From the NCBI GenBank assembly GCA_016937825.1, contig JAFGVT010000099.1, positions 1-10,921 on the forward strand: a DNA stretch of 10,921 bases, in the 5' to 3' direction. A model generated the notes under the pieces. The model was given only the letters and a program-made list of their open reading frames with translations, searched no databases and was not told the DNA's origin. The translations under genes and the position numbers were made by a program. The DNA is from Fidelibacterota bacterium. GTDB lineage: Bacteria; Fidelibacterota; Fidelibacteria; Fidelibacterales; Fidelibacteraceae. The number at the start of each line of letters is the position of its first letter. The stretch's first letter is position 1. Shown piece after piece: positions 1 through 7,136 of this stretch.

Positions 1-1773
1 GCTCGCCTGACCAATGGTTTCGGGACGGAATTTTATAAGTTTTTCACGTCCTTCGTTTGAAAGGGATGAGATCTTCTCATACATGAACGCCGAAGGTATT
101 TTTTTTGCTTCAAGCTGATGCATCTGATGAACCTGCTTGAATTGACGATCTATATATCCTTCGTATCGGGTCAGAACATAGGCCTGGTCGATGGAATCGA
201 GCAGATAGTCGGGAAAAAAATATTTCTGCAGATCGGAGATATGGTCCTCGTCGATTTTTTGCTGACGTATCATATGGGCCAGCGATGTCGACTGTCCAAC
301 AGACAAGAGCAGGGGATTCTCATCTGTGATACGTGTTTTTTCAAGCAGCCGGACAAGAGCGCGGGATTCATTTCGAACGGTTTCAAATTGTTTGAGCATG
401 CCCGGGGATTGAAGGCCGATCTCACGGGCCGCTTCAAGCAGGCGGAGGTGTGCGTTATCCCAGCGAAGCAAAAGCCTGTATTCGGCGAGGCTTGTGAACA
501 TGCGGTAAGGTTCCGAGGTTTCCTTGGAGCATAGATCGTCGATGAGAACCCCGATATAAGACTCATGGCGTTCAAGGATCACGGGCTTTTTATCATCCAG
601 TTTTCTTACTGCATTGACGGCCGCCATCAGTCCCTGCGCGGCAGCTTCCTCGTAGCCGCTGGTGCCGTTGATCTGGCCTGCAAAATAAAGTCCGCTGACC
701 GCTTTTGTTTCCAGGGACCGCTTGATCTGATAAGAGGGGAAATAATCGTATTCGATCGCATACCCGATCTTGATCAGCTCGGCCTTTTCCAGTCCGGTAA
801 TGCTTCGCAACGCGCGTATCTGGATATCAATGGGAAGCGAAGATGAAAAACCATTGACATACCACTGTGAAGATCCCGACCATTCGGGTTCAAGGAAAAG
901 CTGATGTGAGAGCTTGTCCGAGAAACGGACGATCTTGTCTTCAATGCTGGGGCAATAGCGGGGTCCGACACCGGCGATCTTTCCCGTATAGAGAGGGGAG
1001 CGGTCAAGTGCGGACCGAAGAATATCATGGGTAGCGGAGTTCGTATAGGTTAGCCAGCAGGGTATGTTGGGCGGATTGAAATCATGCGTGGCGTGAGAAA
1101 AGGGTTTCGGTACGGCATCCCCCTCCTGAATTTCAAGACGGGAAAAATCGATCGAACGCCTGCTGACCCGCGAGGGTGTTCCGGTCTTAAGGCGGCCGAC
1201 GGTGAAGCCGTTTTCTTTCAGCTGGTCTGAAATACCGATTGAGGGCAATTCTCCGTAGCGCCCCGCCGGGATCTGAATGTTCCCGATATGGATCTTGCCG
1301 CGCAAAAATGTCCCATTGGTCAAAATACACGCGGAAGCGCCGATGGGGGTTCCATCCTGCAAATAGAGCCCCCTGAAAATGCCGTTCGTAAAATCCAGTT
1401 TTTGCACATCACTTTCGATGACATCAAGATTTGGGCATTGCGCGATGACCTTTTGCATGTAGCGTTCATAGGCCCGCTTATCCGCCTGAGCGCGCGGGGC
1501 CCAGACGGCGCGGCCCTTTGAGAGATTCAGGAGCTTAAACTGTATCCCGGTCGCATCGATGGCTTTTGCCATTTCTCCCCCCAGAACATCGATCTCCCGG
1601 ACGAGGTGACCTTTTGCAAGTCCGCCAATAGAGGGATTGCAGCTCATGCGGGCGATGGCTTTCTTTTCCAGGGTAACCAGGGCGGTATTTTTCCCAAGAC
1701 GAGCCGAGGCCAGTGCCGCCTCGACGCCGGCATGACCGCCACCGACAACGACAATGTCATAGGCTGCTTTCAT
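1..1773 (-). CDS. mnmG: tRNA uridine-5-carboxymethylaminomethyl(34) synthesis enzyme MnmG (GidA), 3' end cut by window edge
   Basis: FAD-dependent subunit of the MnmE-MnmG complex, which installs (carboxymethyl)aminomethyl groups at C5 of wobble U34 in certain tRNAs in the cytoplasm. I translated 591 residues from ATG 1773; the frame stays open to base 1, stopping at IGQAS, the start of the family's C-terminal MnmE-binding helical motif. About 30 residues should lie outside the window (family usually about 620-630). Visible motifs: Rossmann FAD site GGGHAG (11-16), SCNPSIGG (44-51), RLKTGTP (194-200), RYCPSIEDK (272-280), GLYFAGQINGTSGYEEAAAQG (361-381), YIGVLIDDL (406-414) and EPYRMFTS (421-428). 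C45 and C274 match the two conserved cysteines. Oddities: L429 where the family has Arg (SRAEYR), plus W438 and H442 nearby, and W298 in EPEW where Gly is usual. The start has no Shine-Dalgarno sequence. It lies 92 nt downstream of mnmE, its functional partner. The identity is very secure. Confidence 0.97.
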   Translation of the reverse strand, partial: MKAAYDIVVVGGGHAGVEAALASARLGKNTALVTLEKKAIARMSCNPSIGGLAKGHLVREIDVLGGEMAKAIDATGIQFKLLNLSKGRAVWAPRAQADKRAYERYMQKVIAQCPNLDVIESDVQKLDFTNGIFRGLYLQDGTPIGASACILTNGTFLRGKIHIGNIQIPAGRYGELPSIGISDQLKENGFTVGRLKTGTPSRVSRRSIDFSRLEIQEGDAVPKPFSHATHDFNPPNIPCWLTYTNSATHDILRSALDRSPLYTGKIAGVGPRYCPSIEDKIVRFSDKLSHQLFLEPEWSGSSQWYVNGFSSSLPIDIQIRALRSITGLEKAELIKIGYAIEYDYFPSYQIKRSLETKAVSGLYFAGQINGTSGYEEAAAQGLMAAVNAVRKLDDKKPVILERHESYIGVLIDDLCSKETSEPYRMFTSLAEYRLLLRWDNAHLRLLEAAREIGLQSPGMLKQFETVRNESRALVRLLEKTRITDENPLLLSVGQSTSLAHMIRQQKIDEDHISDLQKYFFPDYLLDSIDQAYVLTRYEGYIDRQFKQVHQMHQLEAKKIPSAFMYEKISSLSNEGREKLIKFRPETIGQAS

Positions 1774-1780
1774 AGTGAGG

Positions 1781-1809
1781 AATCTACATTATTTGCACTT
1801 GGATCGCAA
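1781..1809 (-). promoter_or_regulatory. Possible sigma70-type promoter directly before mnmG
   Basis: In the 92-nt mnmE-mnmG gap, the minus strand reads TTGCGA (1809-1804), a 17-nt spacer, then TAGATT (1786-1781). Each hexamer matches the sigma70 consensus at four of six positions and the spacing is ideal. A transcript starting about seven bases after the -10 would begin essentially at the mnmG ATG (1773), giving a leaderless or nearly leaderless mRNA, which would fit the missing Shine-Dalgarno. This is inference from weak matches, and such pairs occur by chance. The rest of the gap (1774-1865) holds no gene and no convincing terminator, only a 5-bp dyad (TTTGC/GCAAA, 1792-1810). Confidence 0.25.
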
Positions 1810-1865
1810 ACAGATAAGAAAGGAGGAAACCGGCATCTCATTAATATAAGGAAGCGGAGATTTTT

Positions 1866-3227
1866 TTATTTTCCGATGCAGAAATGATCGAAGATGTTGT
1901 TCAGGACGTCCTCCGAAGTCGTTTTGCCGGTAATATCATCAAGGGAACGAATGGCTTCCCGGATATCAAGTGAAATAAATTCATTGGAAAAAGACCGCAT
2001 GAGCGCTTCTTTTGCCTTTCCCAGGGATGTTAGTGCCGAGAGCAGGGCGTGACGGTGCCGCTGCTTTGTGATCGCAATTGCATTCCCGTCAACGCGATAA
2101 TGTGTGCGGACGCAATCCAGCATCAGGGAAAGAAGGGCGTCAAGATTTTCATGCCGTGTAGCGGAAATATTGACGGCATATTTGCTCGGAAACGGTTGAG
2201 ACATCGAAGAAAGATCACTTTTATTAAATACCGCGATCACCGGCACATGAGCCCGGGCGGCGAGGAATTCTTTTTCAAAACCGTAAGTGTCTTCCAGGGA
2301 AAGATCCACAACAAGAAGCACAAGATCTGCTTTTTCAAGGATCTTGACTGCTCGCTCAGCACCTTTTTTCTCAATGGGGTCGTCGGTGTCCCTCAGTCCC
2401 GCTGTGTCCACAAGACGAAAAAGAAATCCCTGATGCAAAAAAGATTCTTCAATGCTATCGCGGGTTGTCCCCGGAATGTGTGAAATGATCGCTCGCTCCT
2501 CTTCGAGCAGGGCGTTCAGCAGGCTTGATTTTCCGGCGTTGGGGCGGCCAACGATCGGGACAAGCGCGCCTTCACGTAGGATCTTTCCGGCGCCGTAAGA
2601 ATTTGCCAGGTTCGAAATATGTTCTTCCGCCGCCGTGATCTTGTTTGTGATCAATTCGCGTGATAGCGGGGTGATCTCCTGGTCGGAGAAGTCAAGCTCC
2701 AGTTCCAGGATCGAGGCGATGTCGGTAAGTTCACCGCGCAGCGAATCGATTTTTTCTGAAAGAGATCCGGAAAGGGTGCGCGCGGCGATCTTTTGGCCGC
2801 TGCCGGAAACGGCATGGATCAGGTCCGCAACGGCTTCCGCCTGAATAAGATCCATTTTTCCGTTCACGAAAGCTCTTCGGGTGAATTCGCCGGGCAGGGC
2901 GGGGCGGGCCCCAAGACGATAATATAGGGCAAGTATGGCCGGTGACGCGCTGAGGCCGCCGTGGCAGGAAATCTCAACCGTGTCGTCGCCGGTATAGGAG
3001 GCGGGCCCTTTAAAATACGTGACAACCACATCGTCGAGCTTTTCGCCGTTCTCCGGATCGACCACGGCGGCAAAGTGGGCATAGCGGGGTTCCAGAGCGG
3101 AAATGGACAATCCGGCAAGGGCAATAGAAAGGGAATCGACCCCGGAAATCCGGATAACGGCGATCCCGCCCAGCCCGGGCGGAGTTGAAATCGCCGCGAT
3201 CGTATCGCAATGATCAAATGTTGTCAT
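1866..3227 (-). CDS. mnmE: tRNA uridine-5-carboxymethylaminomethyl(34) synthesis GTPase MnmE (TrmE)
   Basis: GTPase partner of MnmG in wobble-U34 tRNA modification; it binds a formyl-tetrahydrofolate-type C1 donor and couples GTP hydrolysis to the reaction. It is 453 residues long, normal for the family. The N-terminal tetrahydrofolate-binding domain begins DTIAAISTPPG (8-18) and includes SYTGDD and CHGG (about 78-91). A helical domain carries PGEFTRRAFVNGKMDL (112-127). The inserted G domain has the P-loop GRPNAGKSS (227-235), G2 IPGTTRD (251-257), G3 DTAG (274-277) and G4 NKSD (335-338). The C-terminus is FCIGK (449-453), with the catalytic Cys. ATG 3227 was chosen because the family starts just before DTIAA; an alternative start at 3287 adds 20 residues unlike any MnmE and overlaps the upstream gene by about 60 nt. 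The ATG shares its first base with the upstream TAA (TAATG), and no clear Shine-Dalgarno is present, so initiation may depend on coupling. Confidence 0.97.
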   Translation of the reverse strand: MTTFDHCDTIAAISTPPGLGGIAVIRISGVDSLSIALAGLSISALEPRYAHFAAVVDPENGEKLDDVVVTYFKGPASYTGDDTVEISCHGGLSASPAILALYYRLGARPALPGEFTRRAFVNGKMDLIQAEAVADLIHAVSGSGQKIAARTLSGSLSEKIDSLRGELTDIASILELELDFSDQEITPLSRELITNKITAAEEHISNLANSYGAGKILREGALVPIVGRPNAGKSSLLNALLEEERAIISHIPGTTRDSIEESFLHQGFLFRLVDTAGLRDTDDPIEKKGAERAVKILEKADLVLLVVDLSLEDTYGFEKEFLAARAHVPVIAVFNKSDLSSMSQPFPSKYAVNISATRHENLDALLSLMLDCVRTHYRVDGNAIAITKQRHRHALLSALTSLGKAKEALMRSFSNEFISLDIREAIRSLDDITGKTTSEDVLNNIFDHFCIGK

Positions 3228-5806
3228 TATTTTACCAGCATCAGCTTTTGAGTTGCGATCGTCATGCCGTCCTGCTCCAAGCGGCAAAGATACACGCCGG
3301 AAGGCAACTTCGAGGCATTAAAAATCTGACGGTAACGGCCCTCGGGCAAAGCGGCATTGAGCAAGGTTAAAACGTGCTCTCCGCGGAGGTTGTAAATATT
3401 AAGTTCTGTATTTCCGGGAGAAGCAAGTGTGAATTCGAGACTTGTTTGGGGATTAAAAGGATTGGGATAAGCCCCCAGAAGCTCGGAATCCTCAGGAACG
3501 GGCTTCAATCCGACAAGCACCCGTGAAAGCAAAAATGAAACGGGCGGATCGGCGCCCGCATAGCCGAGCCCCGGCGCGCTGCCGGAGTAGTAAGAAGGCT
3601 CGTAATCTATGAGATAATATCCGTTGCGCACGTATTGGGGAATTCCGGAGGATAAAAGCGGAGACAACGGAGATAGCCTGTATTCGGATCCAAACAGGGG
3701 GTCCGCCTCAAACAAGGCTGTTGATGTGATGTCGTCATTGCGGGTCCCGTCAAGCAGGATGCCGCCAAGTCCTCCCCGGAGGTCCGAGTGGCTGAGATCA
3801 AGTTCGGTATAACGGCATTCGCAATCGATTTCATCGGGATTCCAGACGATTGAATTTACGATCTTCACCGGATCGGATTGCTGGTCGAAAAAGAGAATGC
3901 CGCAGGAATCTGAAAGAGCGGAGTTATAGGCAACGGTGGATTGCAGGAGGGCCACAACGCCGCTGCGGACAGCAATCGCCCCGCCTTTGTTTTTTGAGAT
4001 GTTCTCGCTGATCAGGGTATTATGGAAGCGGAGATCGCTGTTGGTTGCATAGAGACCTCCGCCATATTGAGATACGGCTGCAGGTTTTTGAAAGAACGCC
4101 GAAAGCGAATCCGAATGCGCCGTATTTCGGGAAAGATCTGTATAAAACAGCACGGCACGGGAAAGGTTCTCTGCAAAGATGCCCCCGCCGGAAGATGCCG
4201 TATTGTCCCGAATGACCGTATATTCGATATTTGCCGTACTTTGATTCAGACTGATCGCCCCGCCGAGATACGCGGCATTGTCCGTTAGCTCAACATGATC
4301 AAGATGAATTGTGGAGGAGTAGGCGAAAATGCCCCCGCCGGAAAAATCAGCCCGGTTGTTCGTGATCTTTGTTTGCTCAAGAAAGCAGCTGCTGTTCTCG
4401 CAGTACAGCCCGCCCCCGTAGGTATAGTTGTTATAATAAAAATGCCCGCTGCCGCCGCTAAGTGTAAGTCCGCGGATGGCCAGAGAATCTGCATTGAGGA
4501 CGGTGATCACGGATGCATAACCCGCGGTATCGGGCATAAGCATAACCGAATCGGCCGCCGCGGGATCGTTGTGAAAAATAAACCGGGATCCCAGTGTAAG
4601 GGATTTTTGGCTGATCAGAACGTTTCCCGTATACGTCCCGGGCAGCACAATGAGCGTATCGCCGTTCTGCGCATAGTCAACGGCACGCTGAACGCCGGCA
4701 AAGGGACGTCCGCTGCTGCCGTTTCCCCAAATATCGTCACCCAGGGTTGAAATAAAGAAATGATGGGCGGGATTAAGAAGAACGTGCCGGGGAGATTCGT
4801 AGGCGCCCATGTCGGGAGGAGCCCAGTCGGGGTCGGGTCGCTTCGCACCCAGAAGATCCTTTCGGGGTATGCCCGCCGTATCGGGATCTGCGGAAGAGAT
4901 GCAGGGCGACGACGCAGAAAGGGCCGGCCATGAAAGAGCGGGATCAATTCGCGGATCTTCCGCCAAGTTGCCGTCTCCCGGAAATCCGCCCGGGATCGCC
5001 GAATAACGGACGAAAAACTGAACGGTATCGGGCGGAAGAGCGTTTGAAAACACAGAGTTCTCAATCGTGATATCAGAACCGGCCGCCGACCATGCAGGAT
5101 CGGGAGAAACATTGTTGTGAAACGTAACGAAATCATAATGATGGCTTGATGCTGACGAATGGATCAACGCGGAAGAAAACTGATTATTATACGCCGCGAC
5201 GTTGAAAAAAGAAAGAGAACTGGAATTCACGGCAGAGAGCAGGGCCGAGGCGTTCTGAGAGACCCAGACCGAATTCCACGCCGCAAGGTCCGACCGGTCG
5301 AGCGACAAGGCCGGAGAGGCAGGATCCGCAAATTGATAATGCCGCGAATGCGTCATTTCCACGGTTGAATTTTCCAGTGTGAGAGGATTGCCCTTCAGGT
5401 AAATGCCCGTCATCCGAACCCCTTTTGAATCCTGAATGCGGACACCTCCCCCGTTCGCTCCGCCGGCAAGGTCGAACAACAGACCCATGATCACCGTGCT
5501 GTCGGCATGGTCGATCAAAAGCAAAGGTGCGGAAGCGGAGGTGTCGTACAGCGCCACGCCCGAGGTGAAATTGTATGAGGAGGGATTTTTGATGTAGTTG
5601 TTGGAGAGAAGGGAGATCGATTTTCCGGTGATCTCAATGCGCCCCCTGTTTTGGAAAGAACGCATGATCAGCACCGTATCTCCGGAAGCGGCGATGCTGA
5701 CGGCATCCTGAATGGTCGCAATACTGTCCGGAACCGTCCATACGGCTGCATTCAGAGCTGCGGCGATCATAGAAAAAAAGATCAGAACGGATTTAAATTT
5801 TACCAT
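3227..5806 (-). CDS. Secreted double right-handed beta-helix protein with type IX-like C-terminal sorting domain
   Basis: Predicted exported protein of 859 residues, function unknown. From ATG 5806 it starts with a signal peptide: MVKFK, a hydrophobic core, and likely cleavage after A20 (ALNA/AVW). Two parallel beta-helix modules follow. Module 1 (about 21-337) begins TIQDAVSIAASGDTVLI and closes with a DP...SSPCI...GIPRKDLLGAKRPDP...DMGAYE ending. Module 2 (about 350-755) opens with a DUF1565-like GNGSSGRPFAGVQRAV...NGDTLIVLPGTYTG and carries six GG(G/A)(L/I) coils with N-rich turns, resembling chlamydial polymorphic-membrane-protein repeats. Residues about 777-859 form the sorting tail (YPNPFNPQTSLEFTL, IYNLRGEHVLTLL, LPSGVYLCRLE, ending KLMLVK), known in FCB phyla to direct export through the type IX system and cell-surface attachment. 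No catalytic residues are recognised; adhesin or polysaccharide-binding/lyase-like roles are guesses. ATG 5827 is an alternative start but lengthens the signal-peptide n-region; neither has a strong Shine-Dalgarno. It overlaps mnmE by one base. Confidence 0.9.
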   Translation of the reverse strand: MVKFKSVLIFFSMIAAALNAAVWTVPDSIATIQDAVSIAASGDTVLIMRSFQNRGRIEITGKSISLLSNNYIKNPSSYNFTSGVALYDTSASAPLLLIDHADSTVIMGLLFDLAGGANGGGVRIQDSKGVRMTGIYLKGNPLTLENSTVEMTHSRHYQFADPASPALSLDRSDLAAWNSVWVSQNASALLSAVNSSSLSFFNVAAYNNQFSSALIHSSASSHHYDFVTFHNNVSPDPAWSAAGSDITIENSVFSNALPPDTVQFFVRYSAIPGGFPGDGNLAEDPRIDPALSWPALSASSPCISSADPDTAGIPRKDLLGAKRPDPDWAPPDMGAYESPRHVLLNPAHHFFISTLGDDIWGNGSSGRPFAGVQRAVDYAQNGDTLIVLPGTYTGNVLISQKSLTLGSRFIFHNDPAAADSVMLMPDTAGYASVITVLNADSLAIRGLTLSGGSGHFYYNNYTYGGGLYCENSSCFLEQTKITNNRADFSGGGIFAYSSTIHLDHVELTDNAAYLGGAISLNQSTANIEYTVIRDNTASSGGGIFAENLSRAVLFYTDLSRNTAHSDSLSAFFQKPAAVSQYGGGLYATNSDLRFHNTLISENISKNKGGAIAVRSGVVALLQSTVAYNSALSDSCGILFFDQQSDPVKIVNSIVWNPDEIDCECRYTELDLSHSDLRGGLGGILLDGTRNDDITSTALFEADPLFGSEYRLSPLSPLLSSGIPQYVRNGYYLIDYEPSYYSGSAPGLGYAGADPPVSFLLSRVLVGLKPVPEDSELLGAYPNPFNPQTSLEFTLASPGNTELNIYNLRGEHVLTLLNAALPEGRYRQIFNASKLPSGVYLCRLEQDGMTIATQKLMLVK
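4179..4343 (-). repeat. Two identical 15-bp DNA repeats marking beta-helix coils, 150 bp apart
   Basis: The 15-mer atgcccccgccggaa (plus strand) occurs at 4179-4193 and 4329-4343, exactly 150 bp apart. It encodes the SGGGI core of two coils of the second beta-helix module in the same frame. The 50-codon offset equals two 25-residue coils, consistent with the visible coil period. The intervening coil reads GGAI and is less similar. This may reflect internal duplication of a two-coil unit or simply constrained codon choice for Gly-Gly-Gly. Confidence 0.6.
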
Positions 5807-5841
5807 GGATGCTTCAATATTGATCATTGGCCCGGGAAAGG

Positions 5842-6543
5842 CTAATTTGAAATTTCCACATGTCCGAAGATAGCATTCATCTCAAACGTGACCGAACGCA
5901 TGAAAGAAGCGTCTGCCGACTTAAGGCGCTTATCTTCCACTTTTCCGAAAACGGGACCTCCGGCACGGGTGATATTCCAGTTCGCAGGCACGAAGATCCG
6001 GATGCTGCCGAAAATCGCCGACGCTTCAAAATAAGCATTTTCCCTTGGATCGGATTGACGGAGATCGAGCTCAAGGTTTCCGAAAACGGCGGTTGCGTGC
6101 CCCCCGGAAAGCTGTTTGTCATTGATGAGCTCGTGTTGAGCGTGAAAGAGGGTGTTGATATTGAAGACGTGTTCTTCTCCGGTCTCGTGAACGGTCCCGT
6201 CCCCGCAGGGTGCAGAGTTGCGTCTCTTTCGGGGCCAGACCATCACGCCCACCATGACCAGCATCGCGGGCCAGATCAGATCGCTGATATCGTAAACCCC
6301 ATGCGTGTGAAGCAGGAAAAGAATGCCGACAAATACGAGGAAAACGCCACCCGGCCAGGACCCGCCCGGAGCGAAGATCGTAATAAATCCCAGAAGGACC
6401 AGGATCAGAGGCCACCAATCTAAAAAGAGGTCGTCAATATCCCACCATCCGATATTGTTGCCCAGGGCAACCACACCAAAACAAATGAAAACGATCGCGA
6501 GAACGATACGAAAAATATTATTGCGACCGGGTTGTTTTTCCAT
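5842..6543 (-). CDS. LiaF-like four-TM membrane protein (DUF5668 + LiaF C-terminal domain)
   Basis: Inner-membrane protein of 233 residues. The N-terminal half has four predicted membrane segments (about 11-29, 43-58, 64-80, 87-103), the second with the WWPLILVLLG signature of the LiaI/LiaF-like DUF5668 family. A basic stretch WPRKRR (103-108) marks the last cytoplasmic boundary. The C-terminal domain (about 125-233) is beta-rich with three repeated FG motifs: AVFGNLELDLR (152-162), AIFGSIRIFVP (176-186) and AIFGHVEI (224-231), as in the cell-wall-active antibiotic response LiaF/YvqF fold. In Firmicutes LiaF represses the LiaRS two-component system; no kinase or regulator is in this window, and homologues in Bacteroidota-like genomes have no settled role. 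A strong Shine-Dalgarno (AAGGAGGTG) precedes the ATG. The start lies inside the last 26 nt of pdxT, so the two are probably coupled. Calling it an envelope-stress sensor or scaffold is inference. Confidence 0.88.
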   Translation of the reverse strand: MEKQPGRNNIFRIVLAIVFICFGVVALGNNIGWWDIDDLFLDWWPLILVLLGFITIFAPGGSWPGGVFLVFVGILFLLHTHGVYDISDLIWPAMLVMVGVMVWPRKRRNSAPCGDGTVHETGEEHVFNINTLFHAQHELINDKQLSGGHATAVFGNLELDLRQSDPRENAYFEASAIFGSIRIFVPANWNITRAGGPVFGKVEDKRLKSADASFMRSVTFEMNAIFGHVEISN

Positions 6544-7123
6544 CTTTCACCTCCTTAACGGTTTGAATGAAATACCGGTGAATGCGAGTGTCATGTGTCA
6601 ATTCGGGATGAAAGGTCGCTCCAAGATGCATGCCGGACCCAATCAGGACCGGTGCGTTTTCATGCACGCTGAGCACCGTTACGCTTCCCCCGACAGACAA
6701 AATGAGAGGGGCTCTGATAAACACGGCGTGAAAAGGAACACCCCTGTCAAATTCCAGCGAAATCTCCGAAACGAAGGAATCTTTCTGCGAACCGTAAGCA
6801 TTGCGTGAAATGTTCGCATCGATCAGACCGAGCTGACGAACCCGGGGATCCGTGACGCCGCAGGCGATAAGGATCAGTCCCGCACAAGTGCCAAAAACCG
6901 GCTTATGCCGCGCAAAGTCGAGAATATCATCATGGGTAATTCGAAAGCCGAGAACTTTTGTCATGGTCGTCGATTCTCCGCCCGGGAGGATAAGGCCGTC
7001 CAGTCCGTCAAGCTGTTCGCGATATTTCACTATCTCCGATTCGCCGCCTGCCAAAACGATCATTTCGGCATGACGCGCATAGGCACCCTGAATACCCAAA
7101 ACACCGATACGTGGTTTTGTCAT
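6518..7123 (-). CDS. pdxT: Pyridoxal 5'-phosphate synthase glutaminase subunit PdxT
   Basis: Class I glutaminase that releases ammonia from glutamine and channels it to PdxS for vitamin B6 synthesis by the DXP-independent route (ribose 5-phosphate + glyceraldehyde 3-phosphate + glutamine). Length 201 residues, typical. It starts MTKPRIGVLGIQGAY; the GGES oxyanion motif is at 48-51 (LILPGGEST), the nucleophile Cys is C80 in FGTCAGL, and the His/Glu of the triad are H172 and E174 in TFHPELT. ATG 7123 was preferred to 7204, whose extra 27 residues have no family counterpart and lie inside pdxS; a GGAG (7137-7134) ten bases upstream supports it. That GGAG starts on the last base of the pdxS TAG stop, 13 nt before the ATG. 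The 3' end overlaps the LiaF-like gene by 26 nt, adding a tail (KEVKDGKTTRSQ) that looks longer than the family core. Confidence 0.96.
   Translation of the reverse strand: MTKPRIGVLGIQGAYARHAEMIVLAGGESEIVKYREQLDGLDGLILPGGESTTMTKVLGFRITHDDILDFARHKPVFGTCAGLILIACGVTDPRVRQLGLIDANISRNAYGSQKDSFVSEISLEFDRGVPFHAVFIRAPLILSVGGSVTVLSVHENAPVLIGSGMHLGATFHPELTHDTRIHRYFIQTVKEVKDGKTTRSQ
6548..6556 (-). promoter_or_regulatory. Strong Shine-Dalgarno for the LiaF-like gene inside pdxT
   Basis: The minus strand reads AAGGAGGTG, six bases from the end of GGAGG to the ATG at 6543. It is close to a perfect anti-16S match and the strongest in the window. It sits within the final codons of pdxT, so it also constrains that protein's C-terminus (KEVKDGK). 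It suggests the LiaF-like protein is translated efficiently, independently of coupling. Confidence 0.85.
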
Positions 7124-7136
7124 CGAAGGGTAACTC

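Noticed and set aside
3228..3287. Longer MnmE start at 3287
   Set aside because: The extra 20 residues match nothing in MnmE and lie within the coding end of the upstream sorting domain; the ATG at 3227 precedes the conserved DTIAAISTPPG.
5860..6423. 187-residue open frame on the plus strand opposite the LiaF-like gene
   Set aside because: Low-complexity charged sequence with no domain; the minus-strand gene has a strong ribosome site and four coherent membrane segments.
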